A stretch of 64,000 nucleotides of DNA from Corallium rubrum. Taxonomy: Eukaryota > Cnidaria > Anthozoa > Scleralcyonacea > Coralliidae. Positions within the stretch are counted from its first letter, which is position 1, and each line of letters opens with the position of its first letter. Shown here piece after piece: positions 46,060 to 57,300 of this stretch. Where the stretch lies: positions 895,178 to 959,177 of the forward strand of contig OZ036005.1 in the NCBI GenBank assembly GCA_964035015.1, written 5' to 3'. The notes under the pieces are model-generated. The model was given only the letters and a program-made list of their open reading frames with translations. It did no database searches and had not been told where the DNA came from. The position numbers and the translations under genes were made by a program.

Positions 46060-46692
46060 ATGGAGTGTCTACACGGTAAACTTGCATCTAACTCAACGAC
46101 CAAGAATGGCTTATTCTGGTTCTGTGGACAAAAGCCTAGCTGTCAGTTTTTCTGCCCTGAAGAAGATTGTTACATGTTTGGCAAAGCCGTAGATGCTTTT
46201 CGAAGAAGTGGCTGTATACATCCAGTCTGTCCTACTCATCAGAAATTGGCGACACTGCGAATGGTTAAAGACAAAATGAGAGAAAGTTACGGGAGACCTT
46301 ACTTTGTCTGTTCTGAACGAGAGAATCCCTGCTCGTTTTGGCAATGGGGAGATGTCTTCGAGGGTCCAAAACCGTTGTGTAAACATGGAATGGTTTGCCG
46401 TATCCAAAAAGTCAAGAAAGAAGGTGATAACCAAGGTCGTCTGTTTTACTCGTGTCCTAACGAAAGACAGGACTGCTGTGACTTTTTCGAATGGAAACCA
46501 GAAGAAGATCCCCTTGAACCCTTTTCCACTGTTCTGTTCAGTATGCCACCATCCTACCGATATACAGTCAGAAAGACTGGAGAGACATTCACGAGCCACG
46601 AAACTGATCATAAAAAAGCCTACGAAGAGTACCTTTTTCAAAAGTCGGTAAACGAATTGACTACAGACTTGGGAAATCTGAACATTTGTTGA
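46060..46692 (+). CDS. GRF zinc-finger protein of Polinton-like element
   Basis: A 210-residue frame from ATG 46060. It has three cysteine/histidine clusters of the GRF type: CLHGKLA through GLFWFCGQ and CQFFCPEEDC; CPTHQKLAT through RPYFVCSE and CSFWQWGD; CKHGMVC through GRLFYSCPN and CCDFFEWKPEED. GRF fingers bind single-stranded nucleic acid in topoisomerase 3 alpha, NEIL3 and APE2, so a role in element replication or repair is plausible. The C-terminal 60 residues are unassigned. It lies between the Bcl-2-like and integrase genes on the same strand. Confidence 0.75.
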   Translation: MECLHGKLASNSTTKNGLFWFCGQKPSCQFFCPEEDCYMFGKAVDAFRRSGCIHPVCPTHQKLATLRMVKDKMRESYGRPYFVCSERENPCSFWQWGDVFEGPKPLCKHGMVCRIQKVKKEGDNQGRLFYSCPNERQDCCDFFEWKPEEDPLEPFSTVLFSMPPSYRYTVRKTGETFTSHETDHKKAYEEYLFQKSVNELTTDLGNLNIC

Positions 46693-46915
46693 ACTTATAT
46701 AATTTTGTATTCTAATTTAATATGTAATAAATATGTTTTGCATTTATATATCGTGTCGTTGACTTCTCTTTATTCATTTACCTCTAACCTTTGTCGTGTG
46801 AACATGACTTGCTGTGGAGGTTTACCACAAATAGCCCTTCGTAATATTTTTCGAAAGATTCGCTGTATATCAGCGTGCTGTGGGGGGAAAATTGTGATAC
46901 AAGCATCCGAATTAG

Positions 46916-47998
46916 ATGGCGGAACAGTTCCTTCACGACCTGTATTACAACCCAAAAAGTCCGGCAAGTTTTGGCGGCGTAGATGCCTTATACCGTGTCG
47001 TAAAAAGTGATGGTAAATTTCAGATATCCCGAAACAAGATAAAAACATGGCTTAGACAGCAAGATACTTATACTTTGCATAAAGCCGTACGACATAATTT
47101 TAAGCGAAATCGTGTTATTGTTGGAGCGATGGACGAGGAGTGGGAGGCCGATCTAGTAATTATGGATTCGCTCAGTAAAACAAATAATGGTTATAAATAC
47201 GTTTTAACTGTTATTGATGTACTGTCCAAATTCGCGTGGGTGGAACCATTAAAAACAAAGACTGCAGGGAGTTTGGTTAAAGCCTTTGAAAAGATACTAA
47301 AGAAAGGAAGGAAGCCCGAAACACTTCATACCGATAAAGGAACTGAATTTACCAACAAACGCTTTCAAAAATTATTGAAGGACAAACATATTCGATTTTT
47401 TACAACACACAACGATACCAAGGCATCCATCGTTGAACGATTTAACCGAACGTTAAAGGGGAAAATGTGGAAATATTTTACAGCAAAGAATACGCTGAAA
47501 TATACCGATGTACTACAAAAATTAGTGTATTCCTACAACCATTCGAGACACCGTAGTATTGGGATGAGACTGGTAGATGTCAATCGAGAAAACGAGAGTA
47601 TTGTATGGCAAAAACTGTATGGTGATGAGTCCAGCAAACCCATCAAATATAAATTTAACACTGGTGACCAAGTCCGGATTAGCAAAGCAAGACGTACATT
47701 CAAGAAAGGCTACTTACCTAACTGGACCGAAGAGGTGTTCACCATCACGAAGCGAGTACCCCGACGACCGCCAGTGTACAAGATTGCTGATTATCACGGA
47801 GAAGAGTTACAAGGAACATTTTACGAACAGGAATTGCAAAGAGTTACAAAGACAGATAGTGACTTTTATAGAATAGAAAGAGTAATTACATCACGCATGC
47901 GTGGTAAACGTAAAGAGTATCTTGTAAAATGGTTAGGCTATCCTGAAGATTTTAATTCTTGGATACCAGCCGATAATGTAAAAGATATAACGAAATAA
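46916..47998 (+). CDS. int: Polinton-type DDE integrase with chromodomain
   Basis: A 360-residue retrovirus-like integrase as encoded by Polintons/Mavericks. The N-terminal helical domain (FLHDLYYNPKSPASFGG, KIKTWLRQQDTYTLHK) precedes the rve core, with catalytic residues in EWEADLVIMD, LHTDKGTEF and ASIVERFNRTLKG. A C-terminal SH3-like region (FNTGDQVRISKARRTFKKGY) is followed by a chromodomain (RIERVITSR, YLVKWLGYPEDFNSWIP), which would target chromatin marks. Full length and open. It is the strongest evidence that 45.1-48.8 kb is one Polinton-like element. Confidence 0.92.
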   Translation: MAEQFLHDLYYNPKSPASFGGVDALYRVVKSDGKFQISRNKIKTWLRQQDTYTLHKAVRHNFKRNRVIVGAMDEEWEADLVIMDSLSKTNNGYKYVLTVIDVLSKFAWVEPLKTKTAGSLVKAFEKILKKGRKPETLHTDKGTEFTNKRFQKLLKDKHIRFFTTHNDTKASIVERFNRTLKGKMWKYFTAKNTLKYTDVLQKLVYSYNHSRHRSIGMRLVDVNRENESIVWQKLYGDESSKPIKYKFNTGDQVRISKARRTFKKGYLPNWTEEVFTITKRVPRRPPVYKIADYHGEELQGTFYEQELQRVTKTDSDFYRIERVITSRMRGKRKEYLVKWLGYPEDFNSWIPADNVKDITK

Positions 47999-48047
47999 AA
48001 ATGTGTGTACCTTACAATGTGTGTTCATTTGCGTATTGTTCTTCGAC

Positions 48048-48800
48048 ATGGCAACACAGTTTTATTTAACGCTTCCAAGCAATAGCTCTATGGAATATTT
48101 TCCAGATAATACTGTAGCAAATTTTAAAGTGAAACTTGCTGAAACTATACAACTGACAGGCGACTGGGAAGTAGCTTTGTCAGAGTTATATTATCCCCAT
48201 ACATGGAGCACGATTCGAAAAGGTAATCAACAAACGTTTCTCTATAACGTTGGAACGAAATATGACGATACGGCTCTTATCCCAGATGGTTACTATAACA
48301 CCATTGCTGATCTCGTAGGGGCTTTAAACCGTAGCATGACAAAAGAGGCACGAACCAAGATAAAATTTTCTTACATTGCAAGTAAACACAAAGTCATGAT
48401 TGATGTGTCTAAAGGTTCACTCGTGTGTATATCTGGTGATATTGCTACAACCTTAGGGTTTCAACAAGACACCGTAATTAAGAAAAAAACCCTAAGCCCT
48501 TACGTAGCAGACGTTAACGCGGGATTTTCAGCCATGTATGTATATACCGATATCGTGGATGCACAGTTTGTCGGTGATGTCAAAGTGCCTCTACTCAGAA
48601 TTGTCAATACTCAAGGAGTTTATGGAGAAAACGTGAACGTCAGTCTCCGTAACCTACAATATATTCCTGTCAAGGTAAAGTCCTTCGAAACAATTGAAGT
48701 GAATATAAAGGACGACAAAAACGAAAACGTATCATTTGGCTTCGGGAAGTCGATCGTGACACTTCACTTTAGACAGCGGAGATCTTCGTATTTCATTTAA
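48048..48800 (+). CDS. Polinton capsid-type protein (F54H12.2-like)
   Basis: A 250-residue frame from ATG 48048 (MATQFYLTLPSNSSMEYFPD) to TAA at 48798-48800, directly before the gap. Beta-rich sequence with DWEVALSELYYPHTWSTI and a C-terminal IVTLHFRQRR matches the conserved Polinton protein often annotated as transposon-derived F54H12.2-like. Such proteins are proposed structural (jelly-roll minor capsid) components. The upstream in-frame ATG at 48003 is less likely because it adds a hydrophobic stretch not typical of the family. Function is by family analogy. Confidence 0.6.
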   Translation: MATQFYLTLPSNSSMEYFPDNTVANFKVKLAETIQLTGDWEVALSELYYPHTWSTIRKGNQQTFLYNVGTKYDDTALIPDGYYNTIADLVGALNRSMTKEARTKIKFSYIASKHKVMIDVSKGSLVCISGDIATTLGFQQDTVIKKKTLSPYVADVNAGFSAMYVYTDIVDAQFVGDVKVPLLRIVNTQGVYGENVNVSLRNLQYIPVKVKSFETIEVNIKDDKNENVSFGFGKSIVTLHFRQRRSSYFI

Positions 48801-49000
48801 NNNNNNNNNNNNNNNNNNNNNNNNNNNNNNNNNNNNNNNNNNNNNNNNNNNNNNNNNNNNNNNNNNNNNNNNNNNNNNNNNNNNNNNNNNNNNNNNNNNN
48901 NNNNNNNNNNNNNNNNNNNNNNNNNNNNNNNNNNNNNNNNNNNNNNNNNNNNNNNNNNNNNNNNNNNNNNNNNNNNNNNNNNNNNNNNNNNNNNNNNNNN
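48801..49000. other. Assembly gap (200 N)
   Basis: Exactly 200 undetermined bases, a nominal scaffold gap. The remaining Polinton genes (polymerase B, ATPase, protease, major capsid) and right terminus may be lost here. Confidence 0.99.
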
Positions 49001-49118
49001 TGGGAGAGCAAACTTTGCATTCATTTTATTTAGTCGCGACCACTGATCTCGAAATAATACTGGACTAAGTATCTATTAGTTAGTTTCAGAAATTGCAAGT
49101 AATACTCAGAAAAATTCT

Positions 49119-49194
49119 GAGCTCTAAGCGGGACTCTAACCCACAACCTTCTGAATGCTAGCCAGACGCTCTAACCATTGAGTCACTAGAACTC
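49119..49194 (-). repeat. tRNA-derived SINE head, unit 1
   Basis: The minus strand contains a tRNA-like region (D-arm GGCTCAATGGTTAGAGC-type, anticodon loop CTAGCAT, T-loop TTAGAGT here). Similar to the better preserved unit at 49433. It is repeat-borne, so not scored as a tRNA gene. Confidence 0.65.
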
Positions 49195-49432
49195 AGATAG
49201 CGGAGCAAGGTTAATATAAGGTACTTATACCTTAGACTGTGCCCAGTCCTCTAGGAACGAGTCTTGACCGCTCGGTTACAAGTACTTGTTGGTCTACAAG
49301 TCGCGTTGTAACAGTAAGTTTCCAGTTAAACACTGTTATAGTTAGTTTCAGAAATTGCAGCTTGATGTTAGTAATAATTGTCAGTTGTTTGCTGTACAAG
49401 CTGTGTTAGTTAGTAATACTCAGAAAAACTCT

Positions 49433-49508
49433 GAGCTCTAAGCGGGACTCGAACCCATGACCTTCTGAATGCTAGCCAGACGCTCTAACCATTGAGCCAC
49501 TAGAACTC
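49433..49508 (-). repeat. tRNA-derived SINE head, unit 2
   Basis: The minus strand folds as a near-cloverleaf: acceptor GAGTTCT/AGAGCTC (7 bp), D-stem GCTC/GAGC, anticodon stem TCTGG/TCAGA with loop CTAGCAT (anticodon AGC, Ala), T-loop TTCGAGT. Two extra bases before the 3' acceptor strand, and the repeated context, argue for a SINE head or tRNA pseudogene. Confidence 0.65.
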
Positions 49509-49866
49509 AGATAGCGGAGCAAGGTTAATATAAGGTACTTATACCTTGGACTGTGCCCAGTCCTCTAGGAACGAGTCTTAACCGCTCGGTTACAAGTATT
49601 TGTTGGTCTACAAGTCGCGTTGTAACACAGTACGTTTCCAGTTAAACAATGTTAGTTAGTTTCAGAAATTGCAGCTTGATGTTAGTAATAATTGTCAGTT
49701 GTTTGCTGTACAAGCTGTGTTAGTTAGTAATACTCAGAAGAAGAAAAAGGGTAGCATTCAGAAGGTTGTGGGTTCGAGTCCCGCTTAGAGCTCAGAGTTT
49801 TTCTGAGTATTACTAACACACCTTGTATAGCAAACAACTGACAATTATAAGTATCTATTGTTTTTA

Positions 49867-50098
49867 AAATGAAGCCGGAAGTCGGCCATTACTAAGGGAC
49901 CAAGTGATGGTCTTTCTAGCGTATTCTGGCACCGATATAAACATTTTGTTGAATGAGATGCTGAATCTTTAAAAGAAAGTATAGTTCAATATTCTTTTTG
50001 GGCACAGCAGACGTTCTAAGAAGACATAAAGACATTTTTCAGCATGTTTGGTCCCTTAGTAATGGCGAATTTCTTTCGTTTAGCTGACTTCATTTTCT
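49867..50098. repeat. MITE-like inverted repeat
   Basis: Ends AAAATGAAG...GGCCATTACTAAGGGACCA and TGGTCCCTTAGTAATGGC...CTTCATTTT are inverted. Non-coding. Confidence 0.65.
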
Positions 50099-50634
50099 GA
50101 ACCAGTTGACAATAGCTTGCACTATCCAGTCTTCTTTTGAGATTAGTGGACGCGACGGCAGGTGTTCACATGGAGAATTTGACACTTGTCTCACCCTGAG
50201 GATAGGGTCACCCTCTATGCGAGGTAGGGTAACCCTAGGGGGTGAAGCAACTTTCCCTCTGCAAATAGTTTCACCAGCTATGATTGGTTAAAAGTTGGTT
50301 TGGCCTTCGGGACAATCGAAGGTCACCCTGCTAGCAGGGAAAACTTTCCCTCATATAAACACTCTGTAAACTGTAGCTCTGAGGCCAGGGTGACACCCTC
50401 GACAGGGACAACATTCATCCATGGAAATACACCCAAATTTACAAGTTCATCAACAGTTCGACTTCGCTGTAAATTGATGTTGGAAATTTGGAGATCTGAA
50501 AATGCTTTGAAATGTTATTTGAGCAAAATCATGCCAATCATGAGTGGCGTGTGCTGTTAGGGCGCTGCCTGTCACCAATAGTTAAGCCTGGTTATGGAAA
50601 TAACCCCGTTATCTAGCTTGGAACTCATTTGAGT
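50099..50634. other. Intergenic, no gene seen
   Basis: Contains CACCCTGAGGATAGGGTCACCCT-type short repeats around 50190-50260 and 50320-50400. No domain was recognised in the short frames. Confidence 0.4.
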
Positions 50635-50830
50635 AGAGTTGTAAGTTGATCTCTTCTGTGCTTTGAGGGTTTTTCGCCGGGTTCTCCGGTTTTCCTCCCT
50701 CCGTAAAATCGACATCTAGGTCTTAGTTGTGATCCGTGGTCTGAACTGTGTCGTATGGCGGCTGCCTGGAGCACCTTTGATATGCCTCGACACGGCCATA
50801 GTGAAAATCCTTACCTTGTAATTAACGCAT
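50635..50830. repeat. Dispersed SINE-like repeat, copy 1
   Basis: GTTTTTCGCCGGGTTCTCCGG, then GATCCGTGGTCTGAACTGTG and GCCTGGAGC, recur in opposite orientation at 55615-55800. A short minus-strand frame here is part of the repeat. Confidence 0.7.
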
Positions 50831-51258
50831 TGAGGCTTTGCAAAATGCGTGGCAATGCCAAGAAATGCCATCATGATGACATGATAATAATAATGCCTCG
50901 GTTTCCTTTGTTCTTTTAAGGGAATATATTCAATAGCCCCTGGCAAAACAATAGATTAATATTCCTCTAAGGCTCTAATATTCCTCTCTACCATTCTTCG
51001 CTATAATATTCTCCTCTAATCATCTTCCCGTCTAATATCCCCCGCACCACTCCTTATCTTATGAAATCCTGTCAACCTCGCTATGTGAAAAATAAATACG
51101 TTTTCGCCCTCGGTGAATAAATCACATATCCCCTCGTGGCCTCAAAATAACCTATACAGAATACTCAGGGCCCCTCCTTTTGCCTGGAGCTAATTGTGGG
51201 GTTTACCCATATGGTCATACGGTAAGCCACTCTTAATGATTGAAACACATTCTCTTAC

Positions 51259-51343
51259 CTTAGGTAGTAGATAACACCCAAAATAACGATAACGAGAATA
51301 CCACCAAATATTGAAACAACGATGACAATTGTATGACTTGAAC
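51259..51343 (-). CDS. Cadherin transmembrane exon
   Basis: After an acceptor (TTCATCAG) it encodes GSSHTIVIVVSIFGGILVIV followed by ILGVIYYLR, a single hydrophobic helix with a basic stop-transfer residue. It leaves in phase 2 at GTAAGA. It is too short to have been called as an independent frame; phase and position identify it. Confidence 0.8.
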
Positions 51344-54300
51344 CTGATGAATAGAATACAACAGAAATTAATTAAGGTACTGTACTGTAAAAAGTTACAA
51401 TTATATGTTTCAGCCTTTGCCTTAGAAAACATGAGTTACACCTCTGCGGTCTATGTGGTTGTCCAAGTGCTCAAACCAATGAGCCAATGGTGGCTGCTGG
51501 CTCACTTTATGAAAGCCAGTAGCCTGCGAGCAGGCTCTCTGGGAGGCGCGGGAGGTGACATCCCGCGCCTCCCAGACAGCCTGCTCGCAGGCTAGAAAGC
51601 CAGTGGCAGCCAATGAGCTCTATATGAACTGGATGGGCCACTGGGCTGGATTTTGCGTGCCAGTTGTATGACGTGACCGCTACCCAAGATGGCTACCACT
51701 GAACTTCATAGCTTTCGTAGATTGAAAACAGACAAAAAGAGTTATTTTAAGAAAATTTAAACGAATGTAATGACACAAGAAGTACTTAATAAGGTTTAAG
51801 ACGTTAATTTCTTGTATTTGTTTCTATTACTGAGCTATAAAACCTTTAAATCTCGTTGTTTTTCTTCAGTGCCGACAACGAAGAAACTTCACGATAATAT
51901 AAACTGAAAAACAGACTATAAAATCTACGAGGAATTCAATTTCAAGTCTCTTATAGTAATCTTAATGCCTTAACAATATTTCTTGTTGTGTACTTGTCAT
52001 CGCTTGACTGTATTTGTTGTTAAACAGTGAAAACTAAACGAACCGGCATCTGTTGTTTGCTTTACGGCTTTTCCGACTCCCCCGGCACAGCACACATAAT
52101 ATTCCTACCCCCGTATAATCTGACCGTGCTGACGTCAAGATTGCTGATGCTAGTAAACTTTAGGATTGGGAACAAGTTCTAAGGCCGCAATGCGTCATAT
52201 GTTCCACTACGTAAGATGGCGGCGACTGCCACGAAATGTTTGACTGCTGGCCATAGGGAATGGCCTATCCAGTTTATTTAGAGATCAGTGGGGGCAGCAC
52301 ATTCAAACTACATAGTGTCTGCTTATTCAAGCTAACAGCTACACTACTACAGGAAAGGTAGAGAGAGTGCTGCGTAGGCGGTGTTTTAAAACAAAAAGGT
52401 GGTAAACTGCTGAGAATAGTAACTTAATAATAATAAGGTGTTACTCCAAGTGACGAACCATACTGGACAAGTAGAGAAAACTCTACTTGGTCCAGCTGGG
52501 ATTCGAACCCGCGACCTTCGGTTTACTAGTCCGATGCTCTACCAACTGAGCTACAGGTCAACTTGGGAGATGAAGGTCAAATGAATAGTACTTACGCTAT
52601 TTGATATTTCGAAACAGACAAGTCTTCATACATGACGATTTCGAATGATAATTGTGGACTTGTGGGACAATTGTGTCATGTATAAACTTAACTTATTGCT
52701 ACTACTCAAATCAGTAGAGCGAGACAGGGATGATTTTTTTATCGCTTCCGAAGTGTCAGTTTTATTAACCGCAGATCATATTTCAAAGCAATCACGAGGT
52801 GTATTCTCATGTACCACGTGATAAACATCCAATCGTTAACTCGTAACTTATCACGTGATACATGAGAATACACCTCGTGATTGCTTTGAAATATGATCTG
52901 TGGTTAATAAAACTGACACTTCGGAAGCGATAAAAAAATCATCCATGTCTCGCTCTACTGATTTGAGTAGTAGCTAGGATTGTCCGAGGGCTAATTTCAC
53001 TTCGACAATTAAAATTGTCTGTTATCAAAGGGAGTTTATTATTTATTTAATTTGTGCCAGTATGGAGTTACAATACAAAGATATTGATACTGCGATTTTC
53101 AGTTGACCTTGGAGATAGATAGTTTTATTCAAAAGTTTGATCGTTGAAACGCACAAGTTGCCAAGGGAAATTCGAAACGTTGTCATGTGGGAATTTGAAT
53201 GTTGTCATGGGCAAACTTAAAAGTTTGGGCAACGCCTTAATTTCCATTGCTCAAAATGCGCAAACATTCAAATTTCCCATGGAAACGTGTCAAATTGTGA
53301 AACGATCAAACTTTTCAATAAAACTTTCAACTGAAAATCGCACTAAATGACAATAAAACCAAAAAAATAAAGCACTAATCTTGCTAAATTGCCGGTATAG
53401 GGGGCTCTGAATTTCCGAAATCGGTTCTATTTTGGCAATTTTAACGGCAACCGGTTTCCCGTTTTACTTAGGAACGTAACTGCGTTTTTGAGAAATAATC
53501 ATTGCCTGTTCTCCGAAAAGCGCTCCACATTCTAAAAGATAACTATCTGATGAGGACATTTCAAAGTTTCCCGCAACCAACAGGTTCTCAGTTAACTGCA
53601 AACAGCCCCGAAAAACTGGATATGATCGAAATCCGTCCTAAAATAATGGCTAAAATCATCGAACCGCCAAACCATAAATAGACCCCTATTAGACTTTGTC
53701 CATACGTATATCCATTTTCGTTTGAAAACGCAACTTTTTTTAACCGTTTTCAAAAAAATCCGCGTCCACACGAGAACAGGAAAACGGCGTTTTCAAAAAG
53801 TTCCACTTTGGAGACCGTCTTCGAAAAGTTCCGTTTTTGATAACCGCTTCATCGTTTATATGTGGACGGAAGGCCAATCCGTAACAAAAAAGTTGCGTTT
53901 TCAAAAAAATCCGAATACGTGTGGAGGTAGCTTTAGCCAGAGTATTTAACACAGTAAAGACGCTGTTTTTTGGTAGATTGGGGGTGTACTGAACACCCCC
54001 CCCCCTGCCCCCATCCCTGACCGGTGTACATGTGCAATAAAAACAGCCAATGTTCCTTGGTCTTGGACCCCCATCAGACAGTGTATAAAACAGTAAAATG
54101 ACTGTTTTTAGGAGGTGTACTATATCCCCCCCCCTGCTCCGACCCTGACTGGTGTGCCAATATACCTTATTATAGGAAATTAACGATGCACTTTATTAAC
54201 GCGGACTTTAAAAATTCCGTTAATTGAATTAACGTTAATTTTTGTCATCGTTAATTTCAAGTGACACGACCACATCAGCTTTGCTGTAAAAATTTATCGT

Positions 54301-57300
54301 GTATAAATAAATGATTATGTATGTTATGTATGTAAGTATGCAATTTTTAGTTATCGTTAATTAAAAAGACCTTGATTTGTTTTAAATAACACTAACTCTT
54401 TTAATATCAAAATACAGCATATTAAGGTATACTAAAGGCTGGTTTACACTATCAAAGTTTCTGTGATCAAAGTATGCTTTGATTAAAGTATTTGACAATG
54501 TAAACGCCTTTCAAAGACGGCGGTTGCTTTGAAGTTCTTTGACCAAAGACTTTGATCACAGAAACTTTGATGGTGTAAACCGGCCGTTTCTATTTTCCGA
54601 CTCGCGTTAATTTAATTAACTTGTTTACCATGGAGATCAGATTCGCGTTAATATAATCAGATTTTAAAAGACCTAGAAGCAATCTGCGTTAATTAGATGT
54701 CGCGTTAATTTATGTCGCGTTAATAAAGTGCATCGTTAACAACTGCATCGTTTTGTGGGTAATGGGTCCCTGGGTCATCCAGGGGCTTCCACTTCCAAAG
54801 CCAGCCCCTAGATACAATACCGCTCTCATGGCTGGCCAATCCTCGCAACCCAGTCATGAGCCCCCACACCAGACCGAGGCACCCGTCACACTGACTAGGT
54901 CAGTGGGAAAAAAAAAAAAAATAAATGAAAAATAATAATAAAAAAAAAAAGAAGAAAAATGATCCAGTACAAACCCCAATTCAAACACGCCACGCTAGAG
55001 GTAATCCCACAACCTGAGAACACACGTTTGCGCATGCGCTAGAAACCACTGACCTTGCCAACCGCCATGCTTGTATGGGCATACCATGCACGTATGCGCA
55101 CGCTGATATGCTGGAACTCGCTGACCATACTACCACCACGCTAACCGCTCTTTGTTGTTAACTTACTTAAATTGCATTTAACTGCATTTAATTTCCTATA
55201 AGGTTGTCGCCAAAAGAGCGCCAAAAAAGTACCTTTATGTCCACCATGATGATGATGATTATCTCCACCTCCACCTCCACCTCCATATGAAGGCCAAATG
55301 TCTATTTCAACGGTTGTGTTACGGGGCGGTTCTCCTTGGTCTTTGACTTCTACTATCACTCCATAAGCAACATCACAACAATCTAGATATCCTGTTGTGA
55401 AAATTGTACCATTTTTGGGATCAATGCGAAACAGCTCATTGTAATCTAAATAGCAAGAAAAACAAACTTCAGTCCAGTAGGATGGTTTCTGCCTCTGACG
55501 AGGAAAATTGTCTGGCATTAGACAGTCAAGGATAAAGGATAAAGGACTGGGGGCTAATAATTCTTACTTGCAGCCAGCGGCTGAATTGCGAAGGACGCAG
55601 ATCAGATCAACGTGGCCATGTCGAGGCATATCAAAGGCGCTCCAGGCAGCCGCCAACGACACAGTTCAGACCACGGATCACAGCTAAGATGTTAGGTGTT
55701 GATTTTAGGGAGGGAGGAAAACCGGAGAACCCGGCGAAAAACCCTCGAAGCACAGGAGAGATCAACTACAACTCTACTCACAGATCTGGGACATTGGCCA
55801 TTGTTACTCTTAAATTAAATTAAATTAAATTAAATTAAATTAAATTAAATTAAATTAAATTAAATTAAATTAAATTAAATTAAATTAAATTAAATTAAAT
55901 TAAATTAAATTAAATTAAATTAAATTAAATTAAATTAAATTAAATTAAAATAGGCTTGGTGATTCCCAAGAGACATTTAGAGTACTTAAATATACGAGTA
56001 AATGCAAATCGCGGCAGTTTTTCAGTGGATGTGGTCGTGTTGTGTAGCTGTTCGTAATCCTGTAGTCCATCACCAAAATGTAAGTAATCTCGTTTGATAT
56101 TGTAAAATAACGTTATATTAGTCTAATCGTCGTTGTAAATAGTGTTGTAAATCTTCGTACAATATTTATTTATTTAGTTTCAAACCGTATGGCAATAAAT
56201 TTAGTAGACAGGTCAACGTATCTGAATGTTTGTTGATGGTAGTTCGTATGGCAGCTACAGACAGTAAAACAATAAAGGGATTGTTTTGGCCAGCTCAGGC
56301 AGGAATGGGTTAATCATTTGTTAACTCATTGCTGCCTAGGATGTCTGAGGGTTCTCTCTTTGATGAGTAAAATCATCTGGCGTTAGACACAGTAAAACAA
56401 TAAAGGAACTATTTTTGACCAGCTCAGGCAGGAATGGGTTAATCATTTGTTAACCCATTTCTGCCTTGGATGTCTGAGGGGTTCACCTTTTGATGAGTAA
56501 AATTGTTTGGTGTGAGAGTAAAAAAATGAAGGGGCTTTTTTGGCTGGCTCAGGCAGGAGTGGGTTAAAGAATCAGGCAATTGGATATGGTGAACTTTTCC
56601 CAACAACGGTGTACGGAAGAACTGCTTTGCCCTATTTTTACAGTACATAGAAATTATTATCACAAAAACAACACATACCTTCCAAATAATATCGTATTTC
56701 TCCATTTTGACCTTCGTCACGGTCAGTTGCATTCACTTGTCCAATAATGTCTCCTATTTTGGGGGACTGTATTAAAAATATTCTGATGAGTTTGATACCA
56801 GCACGAAAGACACAATAGCACAGAGATGGTGCCAGGAATTCCCAGACACAGTGACTAGGCTGTACCTGCCCCACCCTCTTCCACCATCCCTGAGAACACA
56901 TGCACTCTGGCACAGTGCTTATTGCACATGCCTTTCACCTTTGCGACACAAGGTTTGATTCCTGTGTTCTGGGAAAAGCTCTGACTATCATTATAATCAT
57001 CTTTATCACCACTATCATCACCATCATCATCTCCACCATCTTCATTATCATTATCACTATCACCATCATCATCACCACCTTTATTATTACCACCACCACT
57101 ATCATTATCCCTATCACCACCATCATCACCACCATCGTCACCACCATCATCACCACCACCTTCACCACGACCATCATCATCACCATCACCTTCACCATCA
57201 TCATCATTACTATCATCTTCATCACGAACACCACCTTTATCATCACCATGGTTATCATCATCACCACCAACATCATCACTATCACCTTCATCATCAACAC

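Larger units (their letters stand above)
49077..49656. repeat. About 290-bp tandem duplication with tRNA-like modules
   Basis: Two units (from about 49077 and 49341) share GTTAGTTTCAGAAATTGCA, the tRNA-like stretch, and GGAACGAGTCTT...CTCGGTTACAAGTA. A third partial start is at 49657 and an inverted fragment at about 49725-49860. SINE-like. Confidence 0.75.

Noticed and set aside
48793-49024. Frames across the N run
   Set aside because: Undetermined bases.
49433-49508. Possible functional tRNA-Ala
   Set aside because: Two extra bases before the 3' acceptor strand and presence in a duplicated dispersed repeat; scored as SINE-derived.
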